Below, piece after piece: positions 52,755-60,333 of a stretch of DNA of 64,000 nucleotides. The notes below the pieces were generated by a model, which made no database searches, was not told the origin of the DNA, and saw only the letters and a list, made by a program, of their open reading frames with translations. Each line of letters begins with the position of its first letter. Positions within the stretch are counted from its first letter, which is position 1. Position numbers and translations under genes: made by a program. The DNA lies in assembly GCF_001693275.1 (NCBI RefSeq), contig NZ_CP016477.1, forward strand, positions 2,046,001 through 2,110,000, in the 5' to 3' direction. The DNA comes from Picosynechococcus sp. PCC 7117 (GTDB lineage: Bacteria; Cyanobacteriota; Cyanobacteriia; Cyanobacteriales; MRBY01).

Positions 52755-53156
52755 ATGAAGTATGTTTGGCCAATGACTGACCCCAACCCTTGTAATGATG
52801 TTAATTTCCAATGTCCGATCCAATTTGTGGTGGATTTGTTGGGAAATAAATGGTCAATTTTAGTGTTGCGGGAGCTTTTTACAGGCGATCGCCGCACCAA
52901 TGAACTGCTCAAGGCTTTACCGGGGATCAGTACCAAAACGTTAATGGTACGCCTGCGAGAACTAGAAGCCCATGGCCTGGTGGAACGGCGCATTTACGCA
53001 GAGATTCCCCCCCGGGTGGAATATTCGTTAACAGCAAAGGGACGAGAAATTCAGCCTGTGATGACCGCCCTCCATCAAGTTGGCTCCCAATGGTTGGAAC
53101 AAGAGACTTGCGTTTGTCCTTTGCAGGGGGAAATAGATTCGGTGCAATCGGCTTAA
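52755..53156 (+). CDS. chlR: ChlR-like redox-sensing activator (HxlR/MarR-type winged helix)
   Basis: A 133-aa winged-helix regulator: CPIQFVVDLLGNKWSILVLRELFTGDRRTNELLKALPGISTKTLMVRLRELEAHGLVERRIYAEIPPRVEYSLTAKG (about residues 20-96) is an HxlR-type domain. Four cysteines flank it (Cys13, Cys20, Cys119, Cys121), enough to bind one Fe-S cluster. As I recall, ChlR of PCC 7002 uses an oxygen-sensitive [4Fe-4S] cluster to activate the neighbouring cyclase, ho2 and hemN genes when oxygen falls. Position and cysteines fit exactly. The start may be ATG 52755 or, by family, ATG 52773 (MTDPNPCND). Confidence 0.85.
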   Translation: MKYVWPMTDPNPCNDVNFQCPIQFVVDLLGNKWSILVLRELFTGDRRTNELLKALPGISTKTLMVRLRELEAHGLVERRIYAEIPPRVEYSLTAKGREIQPVMTALHQVGSQWLEQETCVCPLQGEIDSVQSA

Positions 53157-53160
53157 TTTT

Positions 53161-53895
53161 TTAGGACAATTCAAAGAGTTCAGCCACGGTCACAAAGCGA
53201 TAGCCAGCTTCGGTCAACTGACTCAAAATCAAATCTGTCGCTTCTACGGTGCGTTGGCGATCGCCGCCACCATCGTGCATCAAAACAATCGATCCGGGTT
53301 GTACAGCCCCAATGACCCGTGCCGCAATGTCCACAGGACTAGCCTCAATTTCCCAATCAAAAGAATCCACATCCCAAATCACGAGGCGTTTCTGTTGTTG
53401 ATGGAGATAAAGGGGAAGCAGGAGAAAACGACGACCCCAGGGCGGCCGAAAATCGATCTGGCCCGTGACCCCCAAATTCCGCAGCAGTTGATCCGTTTTG
53501 TCCACTTCGTTGGTGATGTAGTCCCAGGAACGGAAGGCCATGTATTTGTGTTCGTAGGAATGGTTACTCAGTTCATGGCCAGCGGCGATGGTTTGGCGGA
53601 CGGTGTCTGGATAGAGTTCGATATTTTGCCCCACCACATAGAAGGTGGCCTTCGCTTGGTAGTCGTCGAGAATCTCTAAAATCGCTTCGGTATAGGGCGG
53701 TGCCGGGCCATCATCATAGGTCAAAGCAACAACTTTCTCTGGGGTGGCGACTTGGTACAGGCCAAAAAAGCTAATCTGTCTGATCAAAGGCAACGCATTT
53801 CGCACCAAGATCAAGGCGATCGCCGTGACGAAAAATAAACGAATGACCTTCTGCCAAGCCTTGGGGCGCAGGGGAACAAAACGAACAGCTTTCAC
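53161..53895 (-). CDS. Polysaccharide deacetylase (NodB-homology) membrane-anchored protein
   Basis: A 244-aa protein with an N-terminal signal-anchor (VIRLFFVTAIALILVRNALPLI, about residues 17-38) and a NodB domain. Motifs: VVALTYDDGPAPPYT (Asp pair, about 55-69), HELSNHSYEH (HxxxH, about 107-116), IDFRPPWGRR and the late LMHDGGGDRQRT. The metal-binding D-H-H triad is intact, so it is probably an active carbohydrate esterase facing the periplasm, acting on peptidoglycan, chitin-like or exopolysaccharide substrates. It ends four bases from the stop of the convergent ChlR gene. Confidence 0.88.
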   Translation of the reverse strand: MKAVRFVPLRPKAWQKVIRLFFVTAIALILVRNALPLIRQISFFGLYQVATPEKVVALTYDDGPAPPYTEAILEILDDYQAKATFYVVGQNIELYPDTVRQTIAAGHELSNHSYEHKYMAFRSWDYITNEVDKTDQLLRNLGVTGQIDFRPPWGRRFLLLPLYLHQQQKRLVIWDVDSFDWEIEASPVDIAARVIGAVQPGSIVLMHDGGGDRQRTVEATDLILSQLTEAGYRFVTVAELFELS

Positions 53896-53928
53896 AATGG
53901 GTACCGCAGGAAAGAAGTGAGCACCTAC

Positions 53929-54630
53929 CTAGCCAAGATAGGCTGCTTTAACCCGTTCATCGGTGAGTAGATCCCGGGCGTTGCCGCTAATTTTAAGGTA
54001 ACCCGCTTCTAAAACATAGGCGCGATCGCTACATTCGAGGGCCAAACTCGCATTTTGTTCGACTAAAAGAATCGTGGTGCCATCGGCGTGGAGTTGTTGA
54101 ATTACCTGAAAAATTTCCTTCACAATTTGGGGCGCTAAACCAAGACTCGGTTCATCAAGGAGTAAAAGTTTTGGCCGCCCCATCACCGCCCTGGCGATCG
54201 CCAACATTTGTTGTTCCCCACCGCTGAGGGTGCCCGCAATTTGATTTTTCCGTTCTGCGAGGCGCGGGAAAATGGCAAATTGTTTTTCGAGATCCGCCTT
54301 AATCCCTAACCGATCCTGGCGCGTGTAGGCCCCCAATTCCAAATTCGTTAAAACTGTTTGCCGCGCTAAAATTCGTCTTCCCTCTGGACTATGGGCAATG
54401 CCCGCCCTGACAACGGCATGGGGGGCACTTTTGGTGATCTCGGTGCCATGATACAAAATTCGACCTTGGCGGAGATTGACCAGCCGCGAAATGGCCTTGA
54501 GGGTAGTGGTTTTTCCTGCCCCATTTGCGCCGATCAGGGTGACAATTTCCCCGGCATTGACCGTTAAGTGGATATTTTTCAGGGCTTCGATACCACCATA
54601 ATTGACTGAGACATCAATGAGTTCCAACAT
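53929..54630 (-). CDS. ABC transporter ATPase, LivF type (branched-chain/neutral amino acids)
   Basis: A 233-aa ATP-binding subunit: Walker A GANGAGKTT (about residues 34-42), signature LSGGEQQMLAIARAVM (about 136-151), Walker B LLLLDEPSLGLAP (about 155-167) and the H-loop in LLVEQNASLAL. The N-terminus MLELIDVSVNYGGIEALKNIHLTVNAGEIVTLIG and GIAHSPEGRRIL are characteristic of LivF rather than UrtE. It abuts the LivG gene (TAA then ATG), so they are cotranslated. In Synechocystis the equivalent pair NatA/NatE energises the N-I neutral amino acid permease. No permeases or binding protein are adjacent. Confidence 0.88.
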   Translation of the reverse strand: MLELIDVSVNYGGIEALKNIHLTVNAGEIVTLIGANGAGKTTTLKAISRLVNLRQGRILYHGTEITKSAPHAVVRAGIAHSPEGRRILARQTVLTNLELGAYTRQDRLGIKADLEKQFAIFPRLAERKNQIAGTLSGGEQQMLAIARAVMGRPKLLLLDEPSLGLAPQIVKEIFQVIQQLHADGTTILLVEQNASLALECSDRAYVLEAGYLKISGNARDLLTDERVKAAYLG

Positions 54631-55407
54631 TTACTCATCCCCCAAATACGCTTCAATCACCGCTGGATCTGCCTTTACGTCCTCTGGTAAACCGAGGGCA
54701 ATCAGTTCGCCAAAGTCCAACACCGCCAGGCGATCGCACAGTCCCATCACCAGGGGAATATGGTGCTCAATCAACAGAATCGTCAGGTCAAATTGCGCCC
54801 GAATTTGTCGAATCAAATCACTCAAAGCGCCTTTTTCGTTGGGGTTCATCCCGGCAGCGGGTTCATCGAGGAGTAAAAGCTGGGGTTCTAGGGCCAAGGC
54901 GCGGGCAATTTCTAAACGCCGCTGATCACCATAGGAAAAATTTTTTGCCTGTTGACGGTATTTTCCAGTTAAGCCCACCAAATCTAGCAATTCCTTCGCC
55001 CGGTCGTAGGTTTCTTGCTCAGCTTTTTTCGCTTTGGGTAAACCTAAAATACCTTCAAAAATATTGTTTTTTTGGTGCAGATGACGGGCGATCGCCACAT
55101 TTTCGAGGGCCGACAAATTTCCAAACAAGCGCAGATTCTGAAACGTCCGCGCAATACCAGAGGCCGCAATTTGGTGGGGAGCCAGACCGTGAATCTTGCG
55201 GCCTTGGTACAGAATGTTTCCTTGGGAAGGGGGAATCATCCCGGTCAACAGATTAAAAAAAGTTGTTTTGCCCGCCCCATTCGGCCCAATCAAGCCGAAA
55301 ATTTCCCCTGGGGCCACCTGAAAAGACACATCATGCACCGCCACCAGGCCCCCGAAGCGCCGGGTCAAATGTTGAACGTTGAGGATGGGGATGGCTAAAT
55401 CCGGCAT
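54631..55407 (-). CDS. ABC transporter ATPase, LivG type (branched-chain/neutral amino acids)
   Basis: A 258-aa ATP-binding subunit: Walker A GPNGAGKTT (about residues 41-49), Walker B LLLLDEPAAGMNPNEKG (about 177-193) and H-loop LLIEHHIPLVMGLCDRLAVLDFG. The signature SYGDQRRLEIARALA departs from LSGGQ in the way usual for LivG proteins. HLTRRFGGLVAVHDVSFQVAPGEIFGLIG and GIARTFQNLRLFGNLSALENV confirm LivG. First gene of a two-gene minus-strand unit with the LivF gene. The substrate is probably amino acids, by homology to NatA. Confidence 0.88.
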   Translation of the reverse strand: MPDLAIPILNVQHLTRRFGGLVAVHDVSFQVAPGEIFGLIGPNGAGKTTFFNLLTGMIPPSQGNILYQGRKIHGLAPHQIAASGIARTFQNLRLFGNLSALENVAIARHLHQKNNIFEGILGLPKAKKAEQETYDRAKELLDLVGLTGKYRQQAKNFSYGDQRRLEIARALALEPQLLLLDEPAAGMNPNEKGALSDLIRQIRAQFDLTILLIEHHIPLVMGLCDRLAVLDFGELIALGLPEDVKADPAVIEAYLGDE

Positions 55408-55614
55408 AGGCTCGACCGATTAAATCAAGCTTATTTTAGCGGCATCTAGGGGTGAAATTAACGGGATTATTGAGTCGGCGATCGCCAAAAATCTCCCCAG
55501 GTGATTGGTCTACCTTATGAAAAATATGTGCCATTCTCATTTATCTAAATGGATTGTTTTGGTTTACTATGATCCCTCAGTAGTCACCTCGTTTTGACAT
55601 CGGACGATCGAACA

Positions 55615-56364
55615 GTGAAAAAACTTATTCGCGGCCTGGACAAATTTAAGCAAAGCTATGTTGCGAGCCACCAGGATCTTTTTGAACAACTTTCCCACGG
55701 CCAAAAGCCCCGCGTTCTGTTCATTTGTTGCTCCGACTCCCGTGTTGACCCGGCGCTGATTACCCAAACGGATATTGGTGAAATCTTCGTCATCCGCAAT
55801 GCCGGAAATATTATTCCTCCCTATGGTGCGGCCAATGGTGGCGAAGGGGGCACCCTAGAATATGCTCTCCAAGGCCTCGATATTCGGCAAATTATTGTCT
55901 GTGGCCATTCCCACTGTGGCGCGATGAAAGGGCTGCTTAAATTAAATAAACTCCAAGCCGATATGCCTTTGGTTTACGACTGGCTCAAGCACGCCGAAGC
56001 CACCCGTCGCCTCGTCCGGGATACTTACCCCCACTGCGAAGGGGAAGAACTGGTCGAAACCCTCGTTGCGGAAAATGTCCTTGTTCAGATTGATAATCTC
56101 AAAACCTATCCCGTGGTGCGATCGCGGCTCCACCAGGGCAAACTGAAAATCTATGGCTGGATCTACAACATCGAAAATGGCGAAGTGTTAGCCTACGACG
56201 AAACAAAACACGCCTACGTGAAGCCAGACTATAGCCTCATCGACGAAACCCCCTTAACGGAGCGCGAAGCCCTAGAAGGTTGCCCACTTCCCTACACCGT
56301 CGCTTCTGGCCAGAGTTTAGCGGGTTGGTACGGCGAAACTGATACCTTCTCCGTGAGTGGTTAG
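55615..56364 (+). CDS. ccaA: Beta-type carbonic anhydrase CcaA (IcfA)
   Basis: A 249-aa zinc enzyme interconverting CO2 and bicarbonate, carboxysomal by homology. Zinc ligands and the Asp-Arg pair are in FICCSDSRVDPALI (about residues 34-47) and VCGHSHCGAMKGLLKLN (about 94-110). VIRNAGNIIPPYGAANGGEGGTLEYAL and VYDWLKHAEATRRLV match cyanobacterial CcaA closely. The start is probably GTG 55615 (MKKLIRGLDKFKQSY), where homologues begin; a TTG at 55594 is in frame. Compared with my memory of Synechocystis CcaA (~274 aa) the C-terminal tail is shorter and different, the region used there for binding CcmM. Confidence 0.9.
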   Translation: MKKLIRGLDKFKQSYVASHQDLFEQLSHGQKPRVLFICCSDSRVDPALITQTDIGEIFVIRNAGNIIPPYGAANGGEGGTLEYALQGLDIRQIIVCGHSHCGAMKGLLKLNKLQADMPLVYDWLKHAEATRRLVRDTYPHCEGEELVETLVAENVLVQIDNLKTYPVVRSRLHQGKLKIYGWIYNIENGEVLAYDETKHAYVKPDYSLIDETPLTEREALEGCPLPYTVASGQSLAGWYGETDTFSVSG

Positions 56365-56685
56365 GCTGCCATTGCCGTTGCTCTTTTTTTCTCACAAACA
56401 AATTTAATTGAGCAAAACTGAAAAACAATGATGGCTTTGTTGGTTTAAAGTTGGGACTATTCAAGCTCTCTTCATGTCTCAATGTCCTAGCTGTCAATTT
56501 CAACATACCGTTAAAAATCACAGTATTCTGCACTTTACCATTATTGACAATGTGTTTTTCGAATCACTATTCTACATATAGTGCTTTAATACAAGTTAAT
56601 GCACTTTCAACGGAGTGTTATTATGAGCAGGTGACACTCTGCTAACACTACCTGTGGAATGTCGGTTATATTGTCAACATCTATC
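56365..56685. other. AT-rich gap after ccaA
   Basis: About 320 bases with no supportable gene. The short frames here have no start signal or coding character and GC content falls sharply from the ccaA gene. It marks the left edge of an atypical patch that runs to about 57.9 kb. No tRNA, repeat or terminator is clear; a T-run at 56384-56390 lacks a good stem. Confidence 0.5.
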
Positions 56686-57201
56686 TTACTGTTTGGGACG
56701 CATATTGTTTAATAAAACAATAGCTAAAAAACACCCAGCTATTCCACCAACCAACATGTAGATAAATTGTTTTTGCTCAGTTTCTTGATCATTAGAAACT
56801 CTTATTTGTTTCCAGCTTAATCCAGTATCTCGCTCTCTTGATCTAAGAATTGTACATTGTATATCTCCGCTAGGTGGACATTGACGGTAAAGACCTACTC
56901 CTGGAACTCTTTCGACTCTTGTATAGCTTACAGGTTCAACTAGTAAAAGACCTGCTATAGCTCCTACTATAGTTGCTGTGCTAATAATTCCAAAACTCCA
57001 GTTTATTTTTGGTAAGCTATCTAAGCTCTTGTCTTTATTTACCAGATCTAAATCATTACGTTTTTTGTTGATTTCAAATTCATTTTTTTTGCCCATGAAA
57101 TTACAAGAAATACATCTGTAAATTTCGCCAGAACATAACGTACTTGCAATACTAATACTTTTGCCGTAGCACGTGGGACATTTTAATTCTTGATGATTCA
57201 T
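56686..57201 (-). CDS. Orphan zinc-ribbon membrane protein
   Basis: A 171-aa protein, unrecognised. Residues ~8-33 form a zinc-ribbon-like motif (CPTCYGKSISIASTLCSGEIYRCISC: CxxC...CxxC). A charged linker follows, then one transmembrane helix (about 69-90; WSFGIISTATIVGAIAGLLLV), a loop with two cysteines (QCPPSGDIQC) and a second helix (about 144-166). The ribbon and the C-terminus would face the cytoplasm, with the loop outside or in the lumen. Base composition is much more AT-rich than the rest of the window and there is no HIP1 octamer inside, so it is probably acquired DNA. No function is proposed. Confidence 0.55.
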   Translation of the reverse strand: MNHQELKCPTCYGKSISIASTLCSGEIYRCISCNFMGKKNEFEINKKRNDLDLVNKDKSLDSLPKINWSFGIISTATIVGAIAGLLLVEPVSYTRVERVPGVGLYRQCPPSGDIQCTILRSRERDTGLSWKQIRVSNDQETEQKQFIYMLVGGIAGCFLAIVLLNNMRPKQ

Positions 57202-57347
57202 TTAAGTAAGGGTGAAAATTGTATGGATTTCTTTGACTATTAATTGTTTTTACATACACTAAGTTTTTTGCTGAAAATTGTATACTACTTGGTGATACTT
57301 CTTGTGGTGGATTTTAATGTCTTACGTTAGTAGAAATTTCCCTCAAC
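57202..57347. other. AT-rich spacer before the vapC remnant
   Basis: About 150 bases of AT-rich sequence with no gene. It may once have encoded the rest of the PIN toxin, but no residual similarity is visible. Confidence 0.4.
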
Positions 57348-57548
57348 TCATTGAAGATAGCTTTTGAGACGGGCAAATTAATCAAGATTGCGGATCCCAG
57401 ACAAGATTTCTTGACGAATCAACCCAAGTATAACAACTTCATCCGCGATAATCAGTCGTTGTAGTTCTGAAACTTGAGGCAACAGCTCAGACGGTTCTTT
57501 TCGACGTAAAGCCAGGGACCAAACTGAAGTATCAACGATCGTTTGCAT
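57348..57548 (-). pseudogene. vapC: Decayed VapC (PIN-domain) toxin gene
   Basis: It starts with ATG two bases after the vapB stop. It encodes MQTIVDTSVWSLALRRKEPS...IIADEVVILGLIRQEILSGIRNLD, the N-terminal third of a PIN ribonuclease with the first catalytic Asp (VDTSVW) and the Glu of RQEILSG. A TAA at 57378-57380 then interrupts. In the same frame the sequence continues FARLKSYLQ, which is what follows in intact VapC (normally '...QFxRLKxxLxAF'), so the stop looks like CAA changed to TAA. A second stop (TGA 57348-57350) follows. The later catalytic Asp residues are missing, so the toxin must be inactive. Confidence 0.75.
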
Positions 57549-57550
57549 CT

Positions 57551-57745
57551 CTATCGTCGTTGTGTTTTGTAGCTATAGTTGGGATCGTATTCAATCGTTC
57601 CAAAAAGCTCGATTAATTTGAGGCGCTTACGCCGCTGAATATATTCTTTGAGGGCAATTTCAACAAGGGCATCGGGCGGTGTTTGATTGCCGAGGGCGAG
57701 AGCTTCTTTCAAAAGAGCATCATCAATATTCAAAGCTACAGTCAT
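57551..57745 (-). CDS. vapB: VapB-type antitoxin
   Basis: A 64-aa protein of the VapB/DUF2191 family: MTVALNIDDALLKEALALGNQTPPDALVEIALKEYIQRRKRLKLIELFGTIEYDPNYSY. The first half is the ribbon-helix-helix DNA-binding dimer and the C-terminal LFGTIEYDPNY segment is the toxin-binding tail. It sits directly upstream of the vapC remnant in the normal antitoxin-toxin order. With the toxin broken it is an orphan antitoxin, and could persist as a neutral relic or to neutralise a related toxin elsewhere. Confidence 0.82.
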   Translation of the reverse strand: MTVALNIDDALLKEALALGNQTPPDALVEIALKEYIQRRKRLKLIELFGTIEYDPNYSYKTQRR

Positions 57746-57900
57746 TCCAGTTGCCTTCAGTTAAATTAAATTCACTCTGTTATTTTTTTTGCCAATCGTC
57801 TCTCGAAAAATGCCTGGCTTCTTGTCATGTCTGTGAAATCATTGATGATTTCTAGTGTATCAAGTCCTTTGATAAAGGCGATCGCCGAACTCCAGCTAAT

Positions 57901-57930
57901 AAAAAAGACGGTGCCCATTAACACACCGCC
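57901..57930 (-). terminator. Rho-independent terminator of the second ndhD
   Basis: On the minus strand GGCGGTG pairs with CACCGTC (seven pairs, one G-U) around a 10-base loop, followed by six T. It lies 31 bases past the ndhD stop. Confidence 0.78.
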
Positions 57931-57961
57931 TTGCAAAAATTATGGACTCCAGTTTGAACGA

Positions 57962-59542
57962 TTAGCGAATCTCTGGGGCACGCAGAACCGCAACATCTAA
58001 ACTAGGTGCCTGTGCCGTCTGCCGAAGACTTGGCACCGATTGGCGCAGGATCGCCGTTAGATTTTCTGTGGTAGAAGCATAGATCTGGGTCACAGCCTTC
58101 GGATACAGACCAATCCCAATAATCGGAATCAACAAGCACGCAATCACAAAGACTTCGCGAGGCTCGGCATCGATCAGTTTTTCATGCTCCACAAGCTCTT
58201 TGTTTTCTGGGCCGTAGAGGATTTCTCGCAACATCGAAAGCAGATAGATCGGCGTTAAAATGACGCCCACTGCCGCGAGGAAAACAATGATCACCCGGAA
58301 AGTAGGGCTATAGGCATCACTGGTGGCGAAACCGACGAATACCATTAATTCAGCAACAAACCCACTCATCCCCGGCAGCGCCAAGGAAGCCATCGAGCAG
58401 GTCGTCCACATCGCAAAAATTTTCTTCATTTTTTTGCCGACCCCACCCATTTCATCGAGCATCAGGGTGTGGGTACGGTCATAGGTGGCACCAACCATAA
58501 AGAAGAGACTTGCCCCAATGAGCCCATGGGAAATCATCTGTAACATTGCACCACTCGTCCCCAAATCGGTGAACGAAGCCATCCCAATTAGCACAAAGCC
58601 CATGTGGGAAATGGAGGAATAGGCGATTTTTCGTTTGAGATTACGTTGGGCAAAGGAAGTGAGGGCCGCATAAACGATATTGACGACTCCGAGGATCACG
58701 AGCACTGGGCCAAACAGGGCATGGGCATCGGGGAGCATCCCCGCATTCATCCGCAGTAGGGCATAGCCGCCCATTTTTAGGAGAATTCCGGCGAGGAGCA
58801 TGTGGGCCGGGGCCGTGGCTTCACCGTGGGCATCGGGGAGCCAGGTATGCAGAGGGAAAATCGGTAACTTTACCCCATAGGCGATAAGCAGGCCACCATA
58901 AAGCAGCAGTTGGAGGTTAATGCCAAAGTCTTTCTGGGCGATCGCCGTCATATCAAAGGTGACCGTATCCCCATAAAAGGCCATGGTCAGGGCGGCAATC
59001 AGAATAAATAACGAACCGCCAGCGGTGTAGAGGATGAATTTCGTTGCGGCATAGAGCCGTTTTTTGCCACCCCAAATGGACAGAATCAGGTAAACCGGAA
59101 CCAGTTCTAGTTCCCAGGTAAAGAAAAACAGCAGCATATCCTGCACGGCGAAGACAGCGATTTGACCGCCATACATCAGCAGCATCAGGAAATAAAATAG
59201 CTTTGGCTTAAAGCTTACGGGCCAGGCCGCCAAGATCGCCAAAGTTGTGATAAAACCCGTGAGAAGAATCAAGGGCATGGAAAGGCCATCGGCCCCCACT
59301 GACCACCGCAGATCGATTGCTTCGACCCAGGTGTAGCTTTCTACCAGTTGCAGATTCGGGTTACCAAAATCGTAGCCCGTGTAAAAGGCCGTCACGATGA
59401 TCAAAAAGTCAATTAAGCCAATGGTCAAGGCATACCAGCGCACTGTTTTCCCATCTTTGTCGGGGATGAGGGGCAAAAATAATGCCGCAATAATGGGAAA
59501 TAAAATAATCGTGGATAACCACGGAAAATTTGCAAAGTTCAT
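57962..59542 (-). CDS. ndhD2: NAD(P)H-quinone oxidoreductase (NDH-1) subunit 4, second copy
   Basis: A 526-aa paralogue of the NdhD at 32-34 kb, with the same landmarks: [42 protein letters not shown] (essential Glu), [25 protein letters not shown] (essential Lys) and [28 protein letters not shown]. It differs mainly in the first helix, the loop after helix 14 and the tail ([15 protein letters not shown]). In cyanobacteria different NdhD proteins define NDH-1 variants for respiration, cyclic flow and CO2 uptake. It is not next to ndhF or CO2-uptake genes, so it is probably of the D1/D2 group. Confidence 0.92.
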   Translation of the reverse strand: MNFANFPWLSTIILFPIIAALFLPLIPDKDGKTVRWYALTIGLIDFLIIVTAFYTGYDFGNPNLQLVESYTWVEAIDLRWSVGADGLSMPLILLTGFITTLAILAAWPVSFKPKLFYFLMLLMYGGQIAVFAVQDMLLFFFTWELELVPVYLILSIWGGKKRLYAATKFILYTAGGSLFILIAALTMAFYGDTVTFDMTAIAQKDFGINLQLLLYGGLLIAYGVKLPIFPLHTWLPDAHGEATAPAHMLLAGILLKMGGYALLRMNAGMLPDAHALFGPVLVILGVVNIVYAALTSFAQRNLKRKIAYSSISHMGFVLIGMASFTDLGTSGAMLQMISHGLIGASLFFMVGATYDRTHTLMLDEMGGVGKKMKKIFAMWTTCSMASLALPGMSGFVAELMVFVGFATSDAYSPTFRVIIVFLAAVGVILTPIYLLSMLREILYGPENKELVEHEKLIDAEPREVFVIACLLIPIIGIGLYPKAVTQIYASTTENLTAILRQSVPSLRQTAQAPSLDVAVLRAPEIR

Positions 59543-59862
59543 ACAAACTCAAAAAAATTAATGGCTGTTTCTTAAAAAATGCAATATTTATAAATCATTA
59601 ACGCAGAATAAAGGCGATCGCCAAGCAGAATGCTTTACCCTGTACCATCTTCAAAAAAGTGGGACAGAAGATCTAACGCCTCTAACGTTACTTGTACCAT
59701 TCCCAAATTTTCTTGACCGACTCTCCGGGGGAACTGCAATACTCCTTAACTTTGACCCCCCCTAAGGTGAAGATCCCCTAGCAATTCAGCCTTGGCATTC
59801 CCAAACGCAGCCAGAAAATGCTAGAAATGCTCACTTCTTAACTTTTTATCAGTAGCTTGACC
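59543..59862. other. Divergent region between the second ndhD and the rhodanese gene
   Basis: About 320 bases that must carry both promoters. TGTACCAT occurs twice (59641-59648 and 59693-59700) in the same orientation, and TAACG twice between them, a possible regulator site upstream of ndhD. No gene or RNA is evident. No clear NdhR (CcmR) motif was found. Confidence 0.4.
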
Positions 59863-60219
59863 ATGACCAACCCTAGTTCTAACCCACAACTCCAGGCCGT
59901 CAGTCCCACGGTGTTTGCCCAGCGCGTCGCCACGACCGAATCTTTGCAACTCATTGATGTGCGTGAGCCCGATGAGCTAGAGATTGTCGCCCTCCCAGGC
60001 TTTACCAATTTACCCCTGAGTCAATTTGAACAATGGGCTGCCCGCATTGCTGTGGACTTTGACCCCCAGGCAGAAACCTATGTGCTTTGTCACCATGGTG
60101 TGCGTTCGGCGCAAATGTGTTATTGGCTGCAACAACAAGGTTTTACCCAAGTGATCAATATTGAAGGTGGGATTCACCTTTACACCCTCTCTGTGGATCA
60201 AAGCCTACCGCGCTACTAG
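59863..60219 (+). CDS. Rhodanese-domain sulfurtransferase
   Basis: A 118-aa single-domain rhodanese. It starts with LQAVSPTVFAQRVATTESLQLIDVREPDELEIVALPGFTNLPLSQF (residues ~10-55), with the typical IDVREPxE. The active-site loop is YVLCHHGVRSAQMCYWL, with the catalytic Cys at about residue 76. GFTQVINIEGGIHLYTLSVD closes the domain. Enzymes of this type move sulfane sulfur from thiosulfate or persulfides to acceptors in thiol, molybdopterin or tRNA modification; the partner is unknown. ATG 59863 is chosen; a TTG two codons upstream is also open. hrcA follows after 114 bases. Confidence 0.88.
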   Translation: MTNPSSNPQLQAVSPTVFAQRVATTESLQLIDVREPDELEIVALPGFTNLPLSQFEQWAARIAVDFDPQAETYVLCHHGVRSAQMCYWLQQQGFTQVINIEGGIHLYTLSVDQSLPRY

Positions 60220-60333
60220 GGAAGAATGAGCTATACTAACCCAAACTTAGACCTTAAATCTTTCTTAAGTTAAGCCAAGTTTTTTTACTATTTTTTTATA
60301 TTTCTTAGTTATTGAAAGCACTACTGTCGGCGT

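Noticed and set aside
56451-56645. 64-aa frame after ccaA
   Set aside because: AT-rich, no ribosome site, no recognisable domain.
57772-57918. 48-aa minus-strand frame downstream of ndhD2
   Set aside because: Its first codons lie in the ndhD2 terminator stem and there is no ribosome site; it may be a remnant but not a gene I can support.
60220-60333. CIRCE element upstream of hrcA
   Set aside because: Only an isolated AGCAC-like string is seen; there is no TTAGCACTC-N9-GAGTGCTAA inverted repeat.
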